Source: Pseudomonas sp. R5(2019)
GTDB taxonomy: Bacteria; Pseudomonadota; Gammaproteobacteria; Pseudomonadales; Pseudomonadaceae
NCBI RefSeq assembly: GCF_009905435.1
Contig: NZ_JAAAMT010000003.1
Span: forward strand, 62,001-126,000
Direction: 5' to 3'
Length of the DNA stretch: 64,000 nt
Under the pieces are notes generated by a model, which saw nothing but the letters and a program-made list of their open reading frames with translations, was not told where the DNA came from and made no database searches. The translations under genes were made by a program, and so were the position numbers. Each line of letters begins with the position of its first letter. The first letter of the stretch is position 1. Below, piece after piece: positions 18,501 through 27,010 of this stretch.

Positions 18501-19473
18501 CACCTTTGTCATGCCGACCCTGATCGAGCTGGAAAGCTTCGACGAGCTGCAGCGTGAAATCTTCGGCCCGGTGCTGCACGTGGTGCGCTACAACCGCAAG
18601 AATCTGGATCAGCTGATCGAGCAGATCAACGCCTCCGGCTACGGCCTGACCCTGGGCGTGCACACCCGCATCGACGAGACCATCGCCAAGGTGATCGACA
18701 ACGTCAACGCCGGTAACGTCTACGTCAACCGCAACATCGTCGGTGCCGTGGTCGGCGTGCAGCCGTTCGGCGGCGAAGGCCTGTCGGGCACTGGCCCCAA
18801 AGCCGGCGGCCCGCTGTACCTGTACCGCCTGCTGTCGACCCGGCCGAACGACGCGATCGGCACCACCTTCCAGCGCGCCGACGCCGGCATCACCCCGGAC
18901 ACCCGTTTGCGCGATGCGATGAGCACGCCGCTGCAAGCCCTGCAAGCCTGGGCCCAAAGCAACAAGCAGGCGGACCTGGCCGAGCTGTGCAGCGCATTCG
19001 CGGCGCAATCGCAAAGCGGCGTGACCCGCCAACTGACCGGCCCGACCGGTGAGCGCAACAGCTACAGCATCCTGCCGCGCGAGCACGTGCTGTGCCTGGC
19101 CGAAGTCGAAGCCGACCTGCTGGTGCAACTGGCCGCGGTGCTGGCGGTCGGAAGCTCGGCGATCTGGCCGGAAACCGAGCTGAGCAAGCCCCTGCGTGCT
19201 CGCCTGCCGAAGGAAGTTCAGGCGCGCATCCAGCTGGTGCCGGAGTGGAACAAGGACGAGGTGGTGTTCGACGCCGTCCTGCACCACGGTCACTCCGACC
19301 AACTGCGCGCGGTCTGCCAGCACGTGGCCAAGCGTGCCGGTGCGATCGTCGGGGTGCATGGTTTGTCCCGGGGCGAGACCAGCATTGCGCTGGAGCGCTT
19401 GGTGATTGAACGGGCGTTGAGCGTGAACACCGCGGCGGCGGGGGGTAATGCGAGCTTGATGACCATCGGTTGA
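15520..19473 (+). CDS. putA: Trifunctional PutA: proline dehydrogenase, P5C dehydrogenase and transcriptional repressor
   Basis: Oxidises proline to glutamate in two coupled steps (FAD then NAD) and represses put genes when proline is absent. 1317 residues. Residues 1-48 are a ribbon-helix-helix DNA-binding domain (TTTLGVKLDDPTRERLK), marking the trifunctional form. The proline dehydrogenase barrel spans about 190-560, and the aldehyde dehydrogenase domain about 640-1130 with catalytic Cys915 in AGQRCSALRV and the nucleotide-binding MFTGSTEVA. The C-terminal ALDH-like tail completes the long-type enzyme. The operator boxes upstream fit autoregulation. A strong terminator follows. Confidence 0.98.
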   Translation: MATTTLGVKLDDPTRERLKTAAQSIDRTPHWLIKQAIFNYLEKLEGGATLSELSGVPGANSDDAGEVQGDHNHQCFLEFAESILPQSVLRAAITGAYRRPEPEAVPMLLEQARLPAPMAEATNKLAASIAEKLRNQKSAGGRAGIVQGLLQEFSLSSLEGVALMCLAEALLRIPDKGTRDALIRDKISTGNWQPHLGNSPSLFVNAATWGLLLTGKLVSTHNESGLTSSLSRIIGKSGEPMIRKGVDMAMRLMGEQFVTGETIAEALANASKFEAKGFRYSYDMLGEAALTEHDAQKYLASYEQAIHSIGKASHGRGIYEGPGISIKLSALHPRYSRAQYERVMNELYPRLLSLTLLAKQYDIGLNIDAEEADRLELSLDLLERLCFEPQLAGWNGIGFVIQAYQKRCPYVIDYVIDLARRSRHRLMIRLVKGAYWDSEIKRAQVDGLEGYPVYTRKVYTDVSYIACARKLLSVPEVIYPQFATHNAHTLSAIYHIAGQNYYPGQYEFQCLHGMGEPLYEQVVGKIADGKLNRPCRVYAPVGTHETLLAYLVRRLLENGANTSFVNRIADQSISIQELVADPVATIERMATQEGGFGLPHPRIALPRDLYGAERANSAGIDLANEHRLASLSCALLATAHNDWKAAPMLGCAASAGTAAAVLNPSDQRDVVGHVQEATVEDADNAIQCALNAAPIWQATPPAERAAILERAADLMEAEIQPLMGLLAREAGKTFANAIAEVREAVDFLRYYAVQARNDFSNDAHRPLGPVVCISPWNFPLAIFSGQVAAALAAGNPVLAKPAEQTPLVAAQAVRLLLEAGIPEGVVQLLPGRGETVGARLVGDDRVKGVMFTGSTEVARLLQRNIAGRLDAQGRPIPLIAETGGQNAMIVDSSALTEQVVIDVVSSAFDSAGQRCSALRVLCLQEDSADRVIEMLKGAMAESRLGNPERLSVDIGPVIDAEAKAGIEKHIQGMRDKGRTVYQVAIANGEEIKRGTFVMPTLIELESFDELQREIFGPVLHVVRYNRKNLDQLIEQINASGYGLTLGVHTRIDETIAKVIDNVNAGNVYVNRNIVGAVVGVQPFGGEGLSGTGPKAGGPLYLYRLLSTRPNDAIGTTFQRADAGITPDTRLRDAMSTPLQALQAWAQSNKQADLAELCSAFAAQSQSGVTRQLTGPTGERNSYSILPREHVLCLAEVEADLLVQLAAVLAVGSSAIWPETELSKPLRARLPKEVQARIQLVPEWNKDEVVFDAVLHHGHSDQLRAVCQHVAKRAGAIVGVHGLSRGETSIALERLVIERALSVNTAAAGGNASLMTIG

Positions 19474-19488
19474 TGGCTGTCGGCTGAC

Positions 19489-19520
19489 AAAAAAGGGAGG
19501 CTTCGGTCTCCCTTTTTTTT
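19489..19520 (+). terminator. Terminator after putA
   Basis: Stem GGGAGGC / GTCTCCC closed by a stable TTCG tetraloop, preceded by an A run and followed by eight T residues, 15 nt after the putA stop. Confidence 0.92.
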
Positions 19521-19552
19521 GCCTGGAAATTTTGTATTGGGCTTCAGGCCCC

Positions 19553-19854
19553 TTCGCGGGCAAGCCTTAATGCCAGTCAGTTAAGCAATTGAACGACGCA
19601 ACCCTTGTAGGAGCGGACCTGGCCGCGATGGGCTGCGCAGCAGCCCCCGAGGCCGGTGATATCTACGACAAGCCCTGGGAATGCGGGCGGTTTCGGAATC
19701 GCCGGGGCCGCTTCGCAGCCCATCGCGGCCGGGTCCGCTCCTACAAAAGCTGCGGTGTTCCATTCCTTAACTGACTGGCATTAGGGCAAGCCTGGCTCCC
19801 ACAGCGATCTTCGGTGGGATTCAATATCGGCGTGGGAGCCAAGCTTGCTCGCGA
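19553..19854. repeat. REP doublet interrupted by a 216-bp insertion
   Basis: The original doublet reads TTCGCGGGCAAGCCTGGCTCCCAC then the inverted GTGGGAGCCAAGCTTGCTCGCGA (19832-19854). Its left REP is split: TTCGCGGGCAAGCCT ends at 19567, and GGGCAAGCCTGGCTCCCAC resumes at 19784. The ten bases GGGCAAGCCT are present on both sides (19558-19567 and 19784-19793), as expected from a target-site duplication. Confidence 0.85.
19568..19783. mobile_element. Non-coding insertion element (MITE-like), copy 1
   Basis: 216 bp bounded by inverted repeats whose core AATGCCAGTCAGTTAAG (19569-19585) is matched exactly by its reverse complement at 19766-19782; similarity continues inward with a few mismatches to GAAC. 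It is flanked by the 10-bp direct repeat GGGCAAGCCT. The interior (19607-19744) is itself a 138-bp palindromic GTAGGAGCGG REP pair. No credible ORF. The ends and duplication suggest mobilisation in trans by a transposase not in this window; the IS family is not identified here. Confidence 0.75.
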
Positions 19855-19868
19855 AAAGGGCGTGGAAG

Positions 19869-20408
19869 TTATATATCAAACAAGGGCAAAAACGCGGACA
19901 GCCAAAACAGCGCACCTACCGCGATCCAGCAACCGTTGGCGAGCGTGAATGCCGAGTTGGCTTCAGCCTTTGGATCGCCCTCGCAAAAATTGATCGCCTG
20001 CTGAGACCGCGCCCACAGGTAAAAAATGGCAATCAAGCACAAAAGCGAGAAGATTAAAGCAGTCACCACATGTGCCTGCGGAATCAGTGATATCAGCGCG
20101 ACAATCACCAACAGAGTGGCATAGACATTGGGTGACCAAGCAAAGTGACGGCCGGTGGCAATGATCTTTTCGTCAACTTTACGAAACAATGAGTGAAGGA
20201 AAAATATGGCAAACAATGCTCTTAACAGCGGTATCACTTCAGCACCGGTCGCAGTTTTGTAGTTGCGCCAATTGGCGTACAGGCAATAGGTAAAATAGAA
20301 ACCCATGGTAAAAAAACCCATCACAAGAAGTTTCTGCAGTGACACCACGAAAAAAGCCGGCTTGTCCTCAGCCTCGACATTGACCGTTTCTGACCCTTCA
20401 ATCGACAT
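19869..20408 (-). CDS. Small integral membrane protein of unknown function
   Basis: 179 residues from ATG 20408 (MSIEGSETVNVEAEDKP), which has AGGAG at the right distance; a longer ORF to 20498 lacks that support. I count four likely membrane segments: about 25-47 (LLVMGFFTMGFYFTYCLY), 65-80, 95-135 (possibly two) and the C-terminal ANGCWIAVGALFWLSAFLPL. Base composition is far below the genome (20 of 60 bases G or C at 20161-20220), a sign of transfer. I do not recognise the family. It lies between the repeats and the divergent acyl-CoA dehydrogenase; context gives no function. Confidence 0.75.
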   Translation of the reverse strand: MSIEGSETVNVEAEDKPAFFVVSLQKLLVMGFFTMGFYFTYCLYANWRNYKTATGAEVIPLLRALFAIFFLHSLFRKVDEKIIATGRHFAWSPNVYATLLVIVALISLIPQAHVVTALIFSLLCLIAIFYLWARSQQAINFCEGDPKAEANSAFTLANGCWIAVGALFWLSAFLPLFDI

Positions 20409-20613
20409 CGTAAAACTCCTGTAAAAAATGGATCGATATCGAGCCCGATTCACCAATATAAAGAAGCCATCCCTATCCGCCTTGCGCGTACGAAACATCG
20501 CGGTCTAACGAAGTCACCCACTGTTCTAGCCCGCCATCACCCCCACCTATTGTGCTGTCCATCCCCGCACCACCCGTCCTAGACTCGGCCCACTCCCCTA
20601 CCGGTATGCCGCC

Positions 20614-22416
20614 ATGTCCGAAACCTTGCTCAGCTCCCGCAACCTGGCGTTCGAACTCTATGAAGTGCTCGACGCGCAAGCCCTGACCCGGCGCGAACGC
20701 TTCGCCGAGCACTCGCGTGAAACCTTTGATGCGGCGCTTGGTACGGCGAGGATGATCGCGGAGAAGTACTTCGCCCCACACAACCGCAAGGGCGATGAAA
20801 ACGAGCCGCGCTATGAGAACGGCGAAGCCATCCTGATCCCGGAGGTGAAACCGGCGGTGGATGCGTTTCTTGAGGCCGGCTTTCTGAACGCGGCCCGTGA
20901 TTTCGAGGTAGGGGGCATGCAGCTGCCGACGCTGCTGTCACAAGCCTGTTTCGCCCACTTCCAGGCTGCCAACGCGGCGACGACTTCGTATCCGTTCCTG
21001 ACCATGGGCGCCGCCAACCTGATTGAAAATTTTGGCAGCGAAGAGCAAAAACAACGCTTTTTGCAGCCGATGATCGAGGGCCGCTTCTTCGGCACCATGG
21101 CCCTGACCGAACCCCACGCGGGCTCATCGCTGTCAGACATCCGCACCCGTGCCGAACCCCATGAGGACGGCACCTATCGCCTGCGTGGCAACAAGATTTT
21201 CATTTCCGGCGGCGATCACCCGTTGTCAGAAAATATCGTCCACATGGTCCTCGCCCGGCTCCCGGATGCACCGCCGGGGGTGAAGGGGATTTCGCTGTTT
21301 ATCGTGCCCAAGTTCCTGGTCAATGACGATGGCAGCCTCGGCCCGCGCAACGATGTGCTGTTGGCCGGGCTGTTCCACAAGATGGGCTGGCGGGGTACCA
21401 CCTCGACCGCGCTGAACTTTGGCGACAACGGCCACTGTGTCGGCTATCTGGTGGGCAAGCCGCATCAGGGCCTGAGCTGCATGTTCCAGATGATGAACGA
21501 GGCGCGCATCGGCGTTGGCATGGGCGCGGTGATGCTCGGCTATAGCGGTTACCTGTATTCGCTGGAGTACGCCCGCCAAAGACCGCAGGGCCGACTGCCC
21601 GACAGCAAGGATCCAAATACGGCGCCGGTGGCGATCGTTGAGCACGCCGATATCAAGCGCATGCTGCTGACCCAGAAGGCCTACGTCGAAGGCGCCTTCG
21701 ACCTGGGCCTGTATGCCGCCCGCCTGTTCGACGACACCCAGACCGGTGAGACCGAACAGGCCCGCGAGCAGGCCGGGCAGCTGCTCGACCTGCTGACGCC
21801 GATCGTCAAATCCTGGCCCTCGGAGTTCTGCCTCAAGGCCAACGAGCTGGCGATCCAGATTCTCGGCGGCCATGGCTACACCCGCGAATACCCGGTTGAG
21901 CAGTACTACCGTGACAACCGCCTCAACCCGATTCACGAAGGCACCCACGGCATCCAGTCTCTGGACCTGCTCGGTCGCAAGCTGGCTCAAAACAACGGTG
22001 CCGGGCTCAAGCAACTGTTGCGGCTAATTGCCCAGACCTGCGCACGGGCCGCCGAACTCAGTGTGCTGGACGCCTTGCGCGAACCGCTGGAAACACTGGT
22101 GGAGCACCTGCAGCGAGTGACGCTGGCATTACTTGGCGATCTCACCGCCGGCAAGGTCAACACGGCCCTGGCCAACTCGGCGCTGTACCTGAATGTGTTC
22201 GGCCACACTGTGATCGGCTGGCGCTGGCTGGAGCAGGCCATCCGGGCCGAGCAAGGCCTGCAACAGTGCGACCCTGCCAATGCCGGTTTCTATCACGGCA
22301 AGTTGCAGGCAGCCCGCTACTTCCTGACCTGGGAAATCCCGGGCTGCCATCACACGCTTGAGCTGCTGAACACGCGCGACACCACCTGCGCCAGCATGCA
22401 GAACGACTGGTTCTGA
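20614..22416 (+). CDS. Acyl-CoA dehydrogenase, long (about 600-residue) type
   Basis: FAD enzyme that makes a trans-2-enoyl-CoA from an acyl-CoA. 600 residues: N-terminal extension, AcylCoA_DH_N, middle domain with MALTEPHAGSSLSD, then C-terminal helical domain with the catalytic Glu in NPIHEGTHGIQSLDLLGRK, plus the extra C-terminal segment typical of the 3-methylmercaptopropionyl-CoA dehydrogenase-like branch (DmdC and relatives). Exact substrate cannot be told from sequence. The stop codon is one base from that of the convergent toxin-like gene. Confidence 0.9.
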   Translation: MSETLLSSRNLAFELYEVLDAQALTRRERFAEHSRETFDAALGTARMIAEKYFAPHNRKGDENEPRYENGEAILIPEVKPAVDAFLEAGFLNAARDFEVGGMQLPTLLSQACFAHFQAANAATTSYPFLTMGAANLIENFGSEEQKQRFLQPMIEGRFFGTMALTEPHAGSSLSDIRTRAEPHEDGTYRLRGNKIFISGGDHPLSENIVHMVLARLPDAPPGVKGISLFIVPKFLVNDDGSLGPRNDVLLAGLFHKMGWRGTTSTALNFGDNGHCVGYLVGKPHQGLSCMFQMMNEARIGVGMGAVMLGYSGYLYSLEYARQRPQGRLPDSKDPNTAPVAIVEHADIKRMLLTQKAYVEGAFDLGLYAARLFDDTQTGETEQAREQAGQLLDLLTPIVKSWPSEFCLKANELAIQILGGHGYTREYPVEQYYRDNRLNPIHEGTHGIQSLDLLGRKLAQNNGAGLKQLLRLIAQTCARAAELSVLDALREPLETLVEHLQRVTLALLGDLTAGKVNTALANSALYLNVFGHTVIGWRWLEQAIRAEQGLQQCDPANAGFYHGKLQAARYFLTWEIPGCHHTLELLNTRDTTCASMQNDWF

Positions 22417-22417
22417 C

Positions 22418-25027
22418 TCAGGCAGGAAAAAACCGATCCACCAACGGCCGGGCGTCCTCGCCCAGCCGTTGCAGGTAGCGCTCCCGGTCGAAGGGCTCGC
22501 CGGTGCACAAGTCATAAAAGACGCTCGCTGCCGCGCTGCCAACCTCCTTGAGCCCTACCTCCATCAAGCGGTAAGTGGTGCCGGCCACTTCCCTGAGGCT
22601 TTCGATCTGGAAGTACGCGCCCGGCAGAAACAGCGACTCCGCCTCGTTAGGCGTTTTTGAAAAGGGCGCGACGGGGTAGGCACTGTAGTAATTTTCGGCA
22701 TCCAGCTTGAAAATCACCGAGCTCTCATCGAAGCTCGCCTCTGCGACTTCTCTAATCCCGTCGCCTGCATGGCTGCTGGCAAATCGGCGGGCAACATAGG
22801 GGCTCTCAGTAAAGGAGGCGATGTCGGTATTGACCAGCACATCTCCCACTTTCAAGCGGCCCGAGCGGAACACCAGGCCGGACGTCCCGCGCAAGCCCGA
22901 TCCGCCGCGGTACAAGGCTGCCTCGTCATTGGTTTCGACCGACTCAAGCTCTTTGGCCAGCGCTTCGATATCCTGGATCGCGTGGCTGTTGACGTCCCGG
23001 CTACCTCGGCGCAAAAAGCCGTTGAACGCTTCATCGTCGTCTGTGTAATACAGAATCGCTTCAGAATGGTAGCGCCCCTCAGCCGTCACGTAGACCCGAT
23101 GCTCTTCGCCATGGCTGTCTATATACACGTCATTCTCGAGCTCTGCCTGCGGCGGTAACTTCAAGACCTCAATCACCGCCTTTTGCCGCTGCAAGGCACG
23201 GTTGGCGAAGGCCTGCTGCGCATCAGGGTCCTGCATCATGTAGCGATCCCAGAACGTCGAGGTACCGCGCTGCGGCTCAGGAAACGGACGGGAGCGACCG
23301 GCCTTCAGGTAAATATCCAGCTCCGGCGGGCAAAGCAGGCGTTCACGCAAATAAATCGCGACGCGCAGCCGCAAGGCTTCGGCCTGGTTTTGCGGAAAGT
23401 CGTAAGCGCCCAACACATACTCGACGCTCCCTTCATTGGGAAAGACCTTCGCGATAATGGCTTCGGTAGTCTCGTCGCCGCCCTTGAGCGCCAACGGCTT
23501 GAGCAATCGCCACTGATCTGCGTCATCCAGCGCGACCGGTCGCCCACCAGAGAAAGCAAAGGGGTTGTCGGGGTCGACGATCTCGACCGACCTGATCGCC
23601 GGGTTGTAGCGCACGCGATAAGGCACATAGCCCATTTCGATGTAGACACCACCGTCATGCTGCAGATACCCCCCGCGCAGGGGCCCCTGTGCAATCGGCT
23701 GGCGCAGGTCAATAACGATATTGGACTCCAGGCCGTCAAGGGCTTGCGTGATCGAAACCTGGCCTTCCAGAGCCAAGGCTGTCGGCAGCGGACGGTGCGC
23801 AGGGCCAGACAACAGGAAGAAGCCGTGGAAAAGTACATCGATGCAACCCGCGATTGCCCCAACTACCCCGCTGCGCCGCTGCTGCGCGGTAGCCCCATTG
23901 ACAGCCTGATCAATGTTCAGCGCCACACTGGCAATACTTGCCCCAACCACGGTCAGGGCCACCGGCCAGGCCATAGGCGCTGCTGCACCGGCGATGGAAA
24001 CGAAGGCCGCCAGGTAACCGATCCACAGTTGCTTGTTGAGCTGCCAATCGGACACCAGCAGTTGCTCCGCATCCTTTTGCATCCGTTGCCGAGCGCATTG
24101 GCAAAGGTAGTCGAACAAATCGCCGACAATCCTGGCTCCTGGCGCCAGGGTGAATGCCGCGGCCGATTGCAGGGCCGTGCGATCACCGAGCGGGAAATGT
24201 TCGATCAGCTCAGCCTGTTTCATTTGTGCGGCCAACCACTGCTGCAATTGCAGGGTGTCGGCGAATACGCGAAACGCAGGTGTTTGACCGGGGGCATAAA
24301 GTATTTCCTGACCGTCTCGGCCCGCAATCCTGACCAGATCCAGAGCGATCACGTCGTTGATGACCACCGGTTGCAGCCGGATGGGCGCCAGCGCAGGCAG
24401 CACACCGGTCATCGACTGCACGGATGGAAAGCCAGGACGCCCCGCAGCCAGCAGGATCCTGTGAAAGTCTTCAGGCGCCAGGTGGTGAGCCTCATAGTCC
24501 TGAATCGCAGCCCCCAGAAAGGCCACTCGAGCAAGCAGCCTGAAATCGTCGCCATGGGCAGCCCAGAAAGCCGCCAGCGTGTTTCGGTAGTCTGTAGCCA
24601 GATCAAGTGCCCAGAAGTCCTTCAAGACATCGGCTGGAAGCAGTCGCACTTCGTTGCGTTCGTTGAAAACCCCTGCCCCGCCGTCGACTGAGTAGAACCC
24701 ACCATACAGGGCAAGCAGATCGGCATTGTCCTGATCACTGACGCGAAAGCGCTCCATCATCAGATGTAAAAAGGTAAGGCTTTGCTCGGGCCGGCCTATA
24801 TGCTCCCAACCGGTGAAAGACCTGTTGCTGCTTTGTGCATCGCGAAACCGGTGCCACCAGACCTTTTCCGGGTCCAGTGCCTGGCCTGTGTGCTTGAGCA
24901 GCAACGCCGAGGCGGCGGAGCGGACCACGTCATGCAGGTCGGGAAAGGCTTCGGCGAAGCGTTGGCCGGTGCGGCGCAGATCCTGGCCTTCGGCGTCTGT
25001 ATCCAGTCGTGAGATTTCGTTGTTCAT
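22418..25027 (-). CDS. Dermonecrotic-toxin-like protein (DUF6543 type) with C-terminal ADP-ribosyltransferase domain
   Basis: 869 residues. The first two thirds resemble the large DUF6543/dermonecrotic-toxin proteins of pseudomonads, with a hydrophobic hairpin around residues 350-400 (LWIGYLAAFVSIAGAAAPMA) that may insert in a membrane. The C-terminal 165 residues follow the R-S-E pattern of ADP-ribosyltransferases: LYRGG (Arg707), an SFTES strand (738-742) for the S-T-S motif, and EAESLFLPGAYF (Glu795-Glu797) for the E-x-E catalytic loop. I infer a toxin that modifies a host or rival protein with ADP-ribose from NAD+. No signal peptide, PAAR or RHS element, so its delivery route is unknown. 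Only a weak Shine-Dalgarno (GGAA). No obvious immunity gene adjoins it. Confidence 0.75.
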   Translation of the reverse strand: MNNEISRLDTDAEGQDLRRTGQRFAEAFPDLHDVVRSAASALLLKHTGQALDPEKVWWHRFRDAQSSNRSFTGWEHIGRPEQSLTFLHLMMERFRVSDQDNADLLALYGGFYSVDGGAGVFNERNEVRLLPADVLKDFWALDLATDYRNTLAAFWAAHGDDFRLLARVAFLGAAIQDYEAHHLAPEDFHRILLAAGRPGFPSVQSMTGVLPALAPIRLQPVVINDVIALDLVRIAGRDGQEILYAPGQTPAFRVFADTLQLQQWLAAQMKQAELIEHFPLGDRTALQSAAAFTLAPGARIVGDLFDYLCQCARQRMQKDAEQLLVSDWQLNKQLWIGYLAAFVSIAGAAAPMAWPVALTVVGASIASVALNIDQAVNGATAQQRRSGVVGAIAGCIDVLFHGFFLLSGPAHRPLPTALALEGQVSITQALDGLESNIVIDLRQPIAQGPLRGGYLQHDGGVYIEMGYVPYRVRYNPAIRSVEIVDPDNPFAFSGGRPVALDDADQWRLLKPLALKGGDETTEAIIAKVFPNEGSVEYVLGAYDFPQNQAEALRLRVAIYLRERLLCPPELDIYLKAGRSRPFPEPQRGTSTFWDRYMMQDPDAQQAFANRALQRQKAVIEVLKLPPQAELENDVYIDSHGEEHRVYVTAEGRYHSEAILYYTDDDEAFNGFLRRGSRDVNSHAIQDIEALAKELESVETNDEAALYRGGSGLRGTSGLVFRSGRLKVGDVLVNTDIASFTESPYVARRFASSHAGDGIREVAEASFDESSVIFKLDAENYYSAYPVAPFSKTPNEAESLFLPGAYFQIESLREVAGTTYRLMEVGLKEVGSAAASVFYDLCTGEPFDRERYLQRLGEDARPLVDRFFPA

Positions 25028-25229
25028 GTCGCAGGTTCCGTGAACTGAAGGAACCCTGACTAAATCAGTCGCTCAGGCTGGCAAGGCAGCAACTATCTAT
25101 CGTGTTGCCGCTGGATCTTGGTGGTTTCCAAAAAGCTTTTGACGCGGCAACAACCGCTCAGGTTAGAATTCCTTGGCACGCAGACTGCATAGCCTGCCTC
25201 GCCTTGTCACCCCCTCCGGAGTACTCCCA

Positions 25230-26972
25230 TTGAATGCGACCTTCATCAACAGCCTGTTCTTGATCGGCGCGTTGCTGGTAGGTGCAAGCATTCTGGTCAG
25301 TTCGCTTTCCTCGCGGCTCGGCATCCCGATTCTGGTCATCATCCTCGCGGTCGGTATGGCGGCCGGGGTCGATGGTGGCGGGATCATTTTCAACAATTAC
25401 CCAACGGCTTATCTGGTCGGCAACCTGGCGCTGGCGGTGATCCTGCTCGACGGCGGGCTGCGAACCCGGGTCGCCAGTTTCCGGGTGGCGCTGTGGCCGG
25501 CCTTGTCGCTGGCCACGGTCGGGGTACTGATTACCACCGGCTTGACCGGCATGATGGCGGCCTGGCTGTTCGACCTGAACATGATTCAGGGCCTGCTGAT
25601 CGGCGCCATCGTCGGTTCCACCGATGCCGCGGCGGTGTTTTCCCTGCTCGGCGGCAAGGGCTTGAACGAGCGGGTCACAGCCACCCTCGAGATCGAGTCG
25701 GGCAGCAACGACCCGATGGCGGTGTTCCTCACCGTCACCCTGATCGACATGCTCGCCAGCGGCCAGACCGGCCTGCACTGGAGCCTGCTCACCCATCTGA
25801 TACGTGAATTCGGCATCGGCAGCATCCTGGGCCTGGGCGGCGGCTGGGTGATGCTGCAACTGGTCAACCGGATCAAACTGGCCAGCGGCCTGTACCCGAT
25901 CCTGGTCATCAGCGGCGGCCTGGCGGTGTTTGCCCTGACCAACGCCCTGCACGGCAGCGGCTTTCTGGCGGTGTACATCTGCGGCCTGGTGCTGGGCAAC
26001 CGGCCAATCCGCAGCCGCCACGGCATCCTGCACATGCTCGACGGCATGGCCTGGCTGGCCCAGATCGGCATGTTCCTGGTGCTGGGGCTGCTGGTCACCC
26101 CGCACGATCTGCTGCCCATCGCGATTCCGGCACTGGTACTGGCGCTGTGGATGATCCTGCTTGCCCGGCCACTGTCGGTGATGGTCGGCCTGCTGCCATT
26201 CAAGGCCTTCCACGGTCGAGAGAAGGCGTTTATTTCCTGGGTCGGCTTGCGCGGCGCGGTCCCGATCATTCTGGCGGTGTTCCCGCTGATGGCCGGCCTG
26301 CCCGACGCCCAGCTGTACTTCAACCTGGCGTTCTTTATCGTGCTGGTCTCGCTGCTGGTGCAGGGCACCAGCCTGCCATGGGTGGCCAAGCTGCTGAAAG
26401 TCACCGTACCGCCAGACCCGGCCCCCATCTCCCGCTCAGCCCTGGAAGTGCACATTACCAGTGAATGGGAGTTGTTCGTGTACCGCCTGGGCGCAGAAAA
26501 ATGGTGCATCGGCGCCGCCCTGCGCGAGCTGAAAATGCCCGAAGGCACCCGCATTGCAGCCCTGTTTCGAGGCCAGCAACTGCTCCATCCGTCGGGAAGT
26601 ACGACGCTGGAAGTCGGCGATCTGCTCTGCGTAATCGGTCATGAACACAATTTGCCAGCATTGGGCAAACTGTTCAGCCAGGCGCCACAGCGCGGACTGG
26701 ATCTGCGTTTCTTCGGCGACTTCGTGCTCGAAGGCGACGCAGAACTGGGGGCCGTGTCGGCGCTGTACGGCTTGCAGCTCGATGGCCAGGACCCGCACAT
26801 GCCGCTCAGCCAGTTCATCACTCAGAAGGTGGGTGGCGCGCCAGTGGTCGGCGACCAGATCGAATGGAACAACACAATTTGGACCGTTGCTCTGATTGAA
26901 GGGAACAAGATCCGCAAAGTGGGCGTCAGATTCCCCGACGGAACGCGACCCGGCCCCGGCTTATTCCTCTAA
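25230..26972 (+). CDS. nhaP2: K+/H+ antiporter, CPA1 family with RCK_C domain
   Basis: Exchanges cytoplasmic K+ (and possibly Na+) for H+. About 580 residues: 12-13 membrane segments (residues about 1-385) with the CPA1 signature [10 protein letters not shown] and the GLRGAVPI motif, then a TrkA/RCK-type C-terminal domain (about 395-480) and a CorC_HlyC-like tail. I place the start at TTG 25230, since GGAG at 25218-25221 is 8 nt upstream and the product [18 protein letters not shown] matches the usual N-terminus; an upstream TTG at 25173 would add 19 polar residues. mscK follows after 38 nt, so both may serve osmotic and K+ balance. Confidence 0.92.
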   Translation: MNATFINSLFLIGALLVGASILVSSLSSRLGIPILVIILAVGMAAGVDGGGIIFNNYPTAYLVGNLALAVILLDGGLRTRVASFRVALWPALSLATVGVLITTGLTGMMAAWLFDLNMIQGLLIGAIVGSTDAAAVFSLLGGKGLNERVTATLEIESGSNDPMAVFLTVTLIDMLASGQTGLHWSLLTHLIREFGIGSILGLGGGWVMLQLVNRIKLASGLYPILVISGGLAVFALTNALHGSGFLAVYICGLVLGNRPIRSRHGILHMLDGMAWLAQIGMFLVLGLLVTPHDLLPIAIPALVLALWMILLARPLSVMVGLLPFKAFHGREKAFISWVGLRGAVPIILAVFPLMAGLPDAQLYFNLAFFIVLVSLLVQGTSLPWVAKLLKVTVPPDPAPISRSALEVHITSEWELFVYRLGAEKWCIGAALRELKMPEGTRIAALFRGQQLLHPSGSTTLEVGDLLCVIGHEHNLPALGKLFSQAPQRGLDLRFFGDFVLEGDAELGAVSALYGLQLDGQDPHMPLSQFITQKVGGAPVVGDQIEWNNTIWTVALIEGNKIRKVGVRFPDGTRPGPGLFL

Positions 26973-27010
26973 ACTGCCATCCTTTTCTCAGGTTGTACGA
27001 TTTTTAGCCT

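Noticed and set aside
16588..19563. 991-residue minus-strand ORF
   Set aside because: Antisense shadow of putA; no recognisable motif.
19607..19744. CRISPR-like or tRNA-like structure in the palindromic repeat
   Set aside because: A single palindromic pair with no regular spacers and no cloverleaf or anticodon arm; it is a REP doublet.
19869..20408. Membrane protein as immunity partner of the ART toxin
   Set aside because: It is separated from the toxin gene by a 1.8-kb acyl-CoA dehydrogenase on the other strand; no support beyond proximity.
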